Shown here piece by piece: positions 31,849-35,080 of a stretch of 35,080 bases of DNA. The stretch comes from Gammaproteobacteria bacterium (GTDB lineage Bacteria; Pseudomonadota; Gammaproteobacteria; Steroidobacterales; JABDKV01): NCBI GenBank assembly GCA_024638445.1, contig JAHEKH010000018.1, forward strand, positions 1 through 35,080. Direction: 5' to 3'. Each line of letters starts with the position of its first letter. Position 1 is the stretch's first letter. The notes beneath the pieces are model-generated. The model was not told the origin of the DNA. It saw only the letters and a list, made by a program, of their open reading frames with translations, and did no database searches. The position numbers and the translations under genes are program-made.

Positions 31849-31910
31849 GCCCCCCTTTTGCCCCGAAAAGCGTTAAACTTGCCGCCATCTCCCGGGAAAA
31901 GGACGGTAAA

Positions 31911-32348
31911 TTGGCCAAGCTACTCCTGCTCAACGGACCCAACCTGAACCTGCTGGGCACCCGCGAACCCGACCGCTACGGCAAAACCACGCTCGACGAG
32001 ATCGAAAAGCGCCTGGTGAAGCAGGCGACCGACGCAGGCCACACGCTGACCACACTGCAGAGCAACGCGGAGCACACACTGATCGACGCAATCCAGGCCG
32101 CCGGCACCGACGGCACGGCCTGCATCCTGATCAACCCCGGCGCCTTCACCCACACCAGCGTGGCGCTGCGCGATGCGATCCTCGCCGTTGGCGTACCGGT
32201 CATCGAAGTCCATCTCAGCAACATCCAGGCCCGCGAGGAATTCCGGCACCGCTCGCTGATCGGCGATATCGCCCGCGGCACGATTGCCGGCTTCGGGGCG
32301 CTGAGCTACGAACTGGCGCTGCAGGCCGCCATCGCCGACCTGGCCTGA
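31911..32348 (+). CDS. aroQ: 3-dehydroquinate dehydratase, type II
   Basis: AroQ carries out the third step of the shikimate pathway. The 145-residue protein (normal for the dodecameric type II enzyme) reads [21 protein letters not shown] with the catalytic Arg/Tyr. Substrate-binding [16 protein letters not shown] and [15 protein letters not shown] follow. The ORF track extends to 31494 through the tandem repeat. The likely start is the TTG at 31911, which has AGGA eight bases before it; no ATG is in frame nearby. The gene heads aroQ-accB-accC-prmA, the order I recall in Pseudomonas. Its use of TTG may mean modest translation. Confidence 0.95.
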   Translation: MAKLLLLNGPNLNLLGTREPDRYGKTTLDEIEKRLVKQATDAGHTLTTLQSNAEHTLIDAIQAAGTDGTACILINPGAFTHTSVALRDAILAVGVPVIEVHLSNIQAREEFRHRSLIGDIARGTIAGFGALSYELALQAAIADLA

Positions 32349-32352
32349 TCGC

Positions 32353-32826
32353 ATGGACATCCGCAAGGTCAAGAAACTGATCGAGCTGCTGGAAGAATCC
32401 GGCATCGCCGAAATCGAGATCACCGAGGGCGAAGAAGCGGTGCGCATCAGCCGCTACCCTCAGGGCGGACCTCCCGCCCCCACGATCATGCAGGTGCCGG
32501 CTGCCGCACCGGCCGCGGCTCCCGCCGCCGCGACTCCCGCGCCGACAGGCACACCGGAACCCGACTCGCCGCCAACCGATTCGACGGACAGCGGGCACAC
32601 CGTCAAGGCCCCGATGGTCGGCACCTACTTTGCCGCGCCCTCGCCCGGTGCCGACCCGTTTGTCGAGGTCGGCAGCAATGTCAGCGTCGGCCAGACGCTG
32701 TGCATCATCGAGGCGATGAAAATGATGAACCAGATCGAGGCGGACCGCGCCGGCCGCGTCACCGCGGTCCTGGCCCGTAACGGCGAACCGGTCGAGTACG
32801 CCCAGCCGCTGTTTGTCATCGAGTAA
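32353..32826 (+). CDS. accB: Biotin carboxyl carrier protein of acetyl-CoA carboxylase
   Basis: AccB carries the biotin that is carboxylated by AccC and then donates CO2 to acetyl-CoA for malonyl-CoA and fatty acid synthesis. The 157-residue protein has an N-terminal helical region ([23 protein letters not shown] pattern), a Pro/Ala linker (about 36-80) and the biotinyl domain. The biotin-acceptor lysine is K123 in IEAMKMMNQ. The stop and the accC start share a base (TAATG), so they are translationally coupled. It begins 4 bases after the aroQ stop. Nothing is unusual. Confidence 0.98.
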   Translation: MDIRKVKKLIELLEESGIAEIEITEGEEAVRISRYPQGGPPAPTIMQVPAAAPAAAPAAATPAPTGTPEPDSPPTDSTDSGHTVKAPMVGTYFAAPSPGADPFVEVGSNVSVGQTLCIIEAMKMMNQIEADRAGRVTAVLARNGEPVEYAQPLFVIE

Positions 32827-34172
32827 TGGCTCACTTCGACAAGGTGCTGATCGCCAACCGGGGCGAAATCGCGCTGCGTATCCTTCGCGCCTGCCGTGAG
32901 CTCGGTATCGGCACCGTCGCCGCTCACTCAACGGCAGACCGCCAGCAAACTCACGTGTTGCTGGCCGATGAATCAGTCTGTATCGGTCCGCCACCGGCGG
33001 CAGCCAGCTACCTGAACATGCCGGCACTGATCAGTGCGGCGGAGGTCACCGCCGCCAACGCGATCCACCCCGGTTATGGTTTCCTGGCGGAGAACGCCGA
33101 CTTTGCCGAAAGCGTGGGCCGCAGCGGTTTCGTGTTCATCGGGCCCTCGCCGGACACGATTCGCACGATGGGCGACAAGATCTCTGCCCGCGACACCATG
33201 CAGCGTGCCGGCGTGCCCTGCGTACCCGGCTCGGATGGCGCCATTGGCCGTGACCCGGAAGCCAACCAGAAACTGGCCCGGCAGATCGGCCTGCCGGTGA
33301 TGGTTAAAGCCGCAGCCGGTGGTGGCGGCCGCGGTATGCGGGTTATTCATGACGCCGACAAGCTGGAAGAAGCCCTGGCGCTGACCCGCCAGGAGGCCGA
33401 CGCGGCGTTTGGCGACGCGACCTTGTATATGGAGAAATACCTGGGCGGACCACGCCACATCGAGTTCCAGGTACTGGCTGATCACCACGGCAACGTCATT
33501 CATCTCGGCGAACGGGACTGCTCGATGCAGCGTCGTCACCAGAAAGTCATCGAGGAATCGCCGGCGCCGGGAATCAGCGAAGCCCAGCGCGCGGAAATCG
33601 GCCAAGTCTGTGTCGACGCCTGTCAGGAGATCGGCTACCGCGGCGCCGGGACCATGGAATTCCTGTACGAAGACGGTAACTTCTATTTCATCGAGATGAA
33701 TACCCGGATCCAGGTCGAGCACCCGGTGACCGAGATGATCACCGGCATCGACCTAGTCCGCGCACAGCTGGCCATCGCCGCCGGGGAGCCGTTGCCGTGG
33801 CGCCAGGACGACATCGGCCTCGACGGCCACGCTATCGAGTGCCGCATCAATGCCGAGGACCCTGACCGCTTCATACCTGCCCCGGGCACCGTCACCCAGT
33901 GGCATCCGCCGGGCGGACCCGGAATTCGCGTCGACTCCCACCTCTATTCCGGCTACACGGTCCCGCCGTATTACGATTCGCTCATCGGCAAGCTGGTCGC
34001 CCATGCCGAGACCCGGGACCTGGCGCTGGCGCGGATGCGCAACGCACTGGCCGAAGTCGTCGTCGAGGGCATACCGACCAATGTGCCGCTACTCGCCGAC
34101 CTGTGCGCCGATACGCGTTTTTGCGAGGGTGCGGTCGAGATTCATTACCTGGAAAAACGGCTGGGCCTGTAG
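32826..34172 (+). CDS. accC: Biotin carboxylase subunit of acetyl-CoA carboxylase
   Basis: AccC is the ATP-grasp enzyme that carboxylates biotin on AccB. The 448-residue length equals the E. coli enzyme within one residue. Visible parts are the N-terminal [31 protein letters not shown], the glycine-rich ATP lid [13 protein letters not shown] and [19 protein letters not shown]. The catalytic [21 protein letters not shown] is also present. All key residues look intact. The gene shares one base with accB and is followed after 27 bp by prmA. Confidence 0.99.
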   Translation: MAHFDKVLIANRGEIALRILRACRELGIGTVAAHSTADRQQTHVLLADESVCIGPPPAAASYLNMPALISAAEVTAANAIHPGYGFLAENADFAESVGRSGFVFIGPSPDTIRTMGDKISARDTMQRAGVPCVPGSDGAIGRDPEANQKLARQIGLPVMVKAAAGGGGRGMRVIHDADKLEEALALTRQEADAAFGDATLYMEKYLGGPRHIEFQVLADHHGNVIHLGERDCSMQRRHQKVIEESPAPGISEAQRAEIGQVCVDACQEIGYRGAGTMEFLYEDGNFYFIEMNTRIQVEHPVTEMITGIDLVRAQLAIAAGEPLPWRQDDIGLDGHAIECRINAEDPDRFIPAPGTVTQWHPPGGPGIRVDSHLYSGYTVPPYYDSLIGKLVAHAETRDLALARMRNALAEVVVEGIPTNVPLLADLCADTRFCEGAVEIHYLEKRLGL

Positions 34173-34199
34173 CAGCGGGATCAGCCGCCATGGAAAACG

Positions 34200-35075
34200 A
34201 TGCCCTGGCAAAAACTCATCGTCGAGATAGATCCCGAATCCCGTGAACGTATCGAGGAATCGGTCGTGGAGCTGGGCGCGTTGTCGATCAGCCTCGAAGA
34301 CGCCGGCGACGAACCTCTGCTGGAACCTGCGCCGGGCGAGACGCCGCTATGGTCGGCGCTGCGGCTGATTGCCCTGTTCCCCGACGAGGTCGACCGTGAA
34401 ACCGTCAACGCAGCGCTGGCCACCGGCGAGACCCGCTGGGAGCGGCTCGACGACCGTGACTGGGAACGGGTCTGGCTGGCGGACTTCAAGCCCGAGTGTT
34501 TCGGCGGACACCTGTGGGTCTGTCCGCACGGCGAAAAAACCCCTGCTGCAGGCGCCGTCGTGCGGCTGGACCCCGGACTGGCCTTCGGCACCGGCCGCCA
34601 TCCGACCACGGCGCTGTGCCTGGAATGGCTCGCTACGGCGCCGCTCAACGACCGGACCGTCGTCGACTACGGCTGTGGCTCCGGGATACTCGGTGTCGCC
34701 GCCGCGGTGCTCGGCGCAGCACGTATCGTTGCCGTGGACATCGACCCGCAGGCGCTGCTTGCGACGCGAGATAACGCGGCGGCCAACGGCGTTCGCGAGC
34801 GGTTCACGATCAGCGCGCCGGAAGACCTGGCGCCGGAACCGGCGGACATCCTGGTGGCCAATATCCTCTCCGGACCCCTGGTCCGGCTGGCACCGCAGCT
34901 GGCGGCTGCCGTCCGGCCGGGCGGAGCGCTGGTGCTTTCGGGTATCCTCGACGAGCAGGCGGCGCAGGTCCGGGCCGCCTATGCGCCCTGGTTCGACGAA
35001 CTGGCTGTCACCACGCGGTCGGGCTGGGTGCGAATCGACGGCGAAAGAAACAAGCGTGTACACACAGTGTCCTGA
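34200..35075 (+). CDS. prmA: Ribosomal protein L11 methyltransferase
   Basis: PrmA trimethylates lysines and the N-terminus of ribosomal protein L11. The 291-residue protein starts MPWQKLIVEID, as PrmA usually does. It has the N-terminal L11-recognition domain, then DPGLAFGTGRHPTT, motif I VVDYGCGSGILGVAA, VDIDPQAL and the NILSGPL segment equivalent to the family's N-I-L-A-x-P. The gene is complete; the TGA is 5 bases before the window end. An upstream ATG at 34189 is out of frame. It is the last visible gene of the aroQ-accBC string. Confidence 0.97.
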   Translation: MPWQKLIVEIDPESRERIEESVVELGALSISLEDAGDEPLLEPAPGETPLWSALRLIALFPDEVDRETVNAALATGETRWERLDDRDWERVWLADFKPECFGGHLWVCPHGEKTPAAGAVVRLDPGLAFGTGRHPTTALCLEWLATAPLNDRTVVDYGCGSGILGVAAAVLGAARIVAVDIDPQALLATRDNAAANGVRERFTISAPEDLAPEPADILVANILSGPLVRLAPQLAAAVRPGGALVLSGILDEQAAQVRAAYAPWFDELAVTTRSGWVRIDGERNKRVHTVS

Positions 35076-35080
35076 CTGCA

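Overview
The window looks like chromosomal DNA of a high-GC, Gram-negative gammaproteobacterium. The signs are a near-complete set of LPS inner-core and lipid A genes (waaA, hldE, an lpxL-like gene, kdkA, waaF, hldD), a tolC-family gene, glnE, and a groS-groL / cutA-dsbD / aroQ-accB-accC-prmA block whose order recalls Pseudomonas and relatives. The PPi-dependent phosphofructokinase next to a membrane pyrophosphatase, and the secreted peptidase with a dockerin-like tail, would suit a marine or sediment lineage (Woeseia-like or Xanthomonadales-related). That placement is a guess from gene content, not a phylogeny. No tRNA, rRNA, CRISPR array, prophage or insertion sequence was seen.

Layout. 1-7.4 kb: 3' end of RNase D; an adenylate kinase with a 200-residue histone-H1-like lysine/alanine tail; divergent PPi-phosphofructokinase; a secreted S8 peptidase; and, convergent to it, a membrane pyrophosphatase. 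Pfp, HppA and Adk form a pyrophosphate/adenylate energy module. 7.6-11.9 kb: thiC overlaps by 4 bp a membrane-anchored PAS-PAS-GGDEF-EAL protein. 12.0-14.5 kb: Pcm-like methyltransferase, rhodanese, TolC-family channel. 14.4-21.2 kb: Kdo/heptose/lipid A genes on both strands with short convergent overlaps. 21.2-24.3 kb: zf-CHCC protein and glnE. 24.4-25.7 kb: a single-pass membrane protein with a DUF2914-like C-terminus and an N-terminus resembling the arm-binding domain of tyrosine integrases. 25.7-27.8 kb: groES-groEL under a sigma70-like promoter with a perfect CIRCE operator. 27.9-31.0 kb: cutA, dsbD and a TlpA-like thioredoxin joined by ATGA overlaps. 31.0-31.9 kb: a GFA-family gene and an imperfect 117-119 bp tandem repeat. 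31.9-35.1 kb: aroQ-accB-accC-prmA.

Most of the window is conserved housekeeping DNA. The least ordinary parts are the Adk basic-tail fusion, the integrase-arm/DUF2914 membrane protein, the DsbD with two tandem N-terminal domains, the thiC-coupled c-di-GMP protein, the extra CIRCE half-site and the 117-bp hairpin-rich repeat. I did not find a clear new defence or mobile system.
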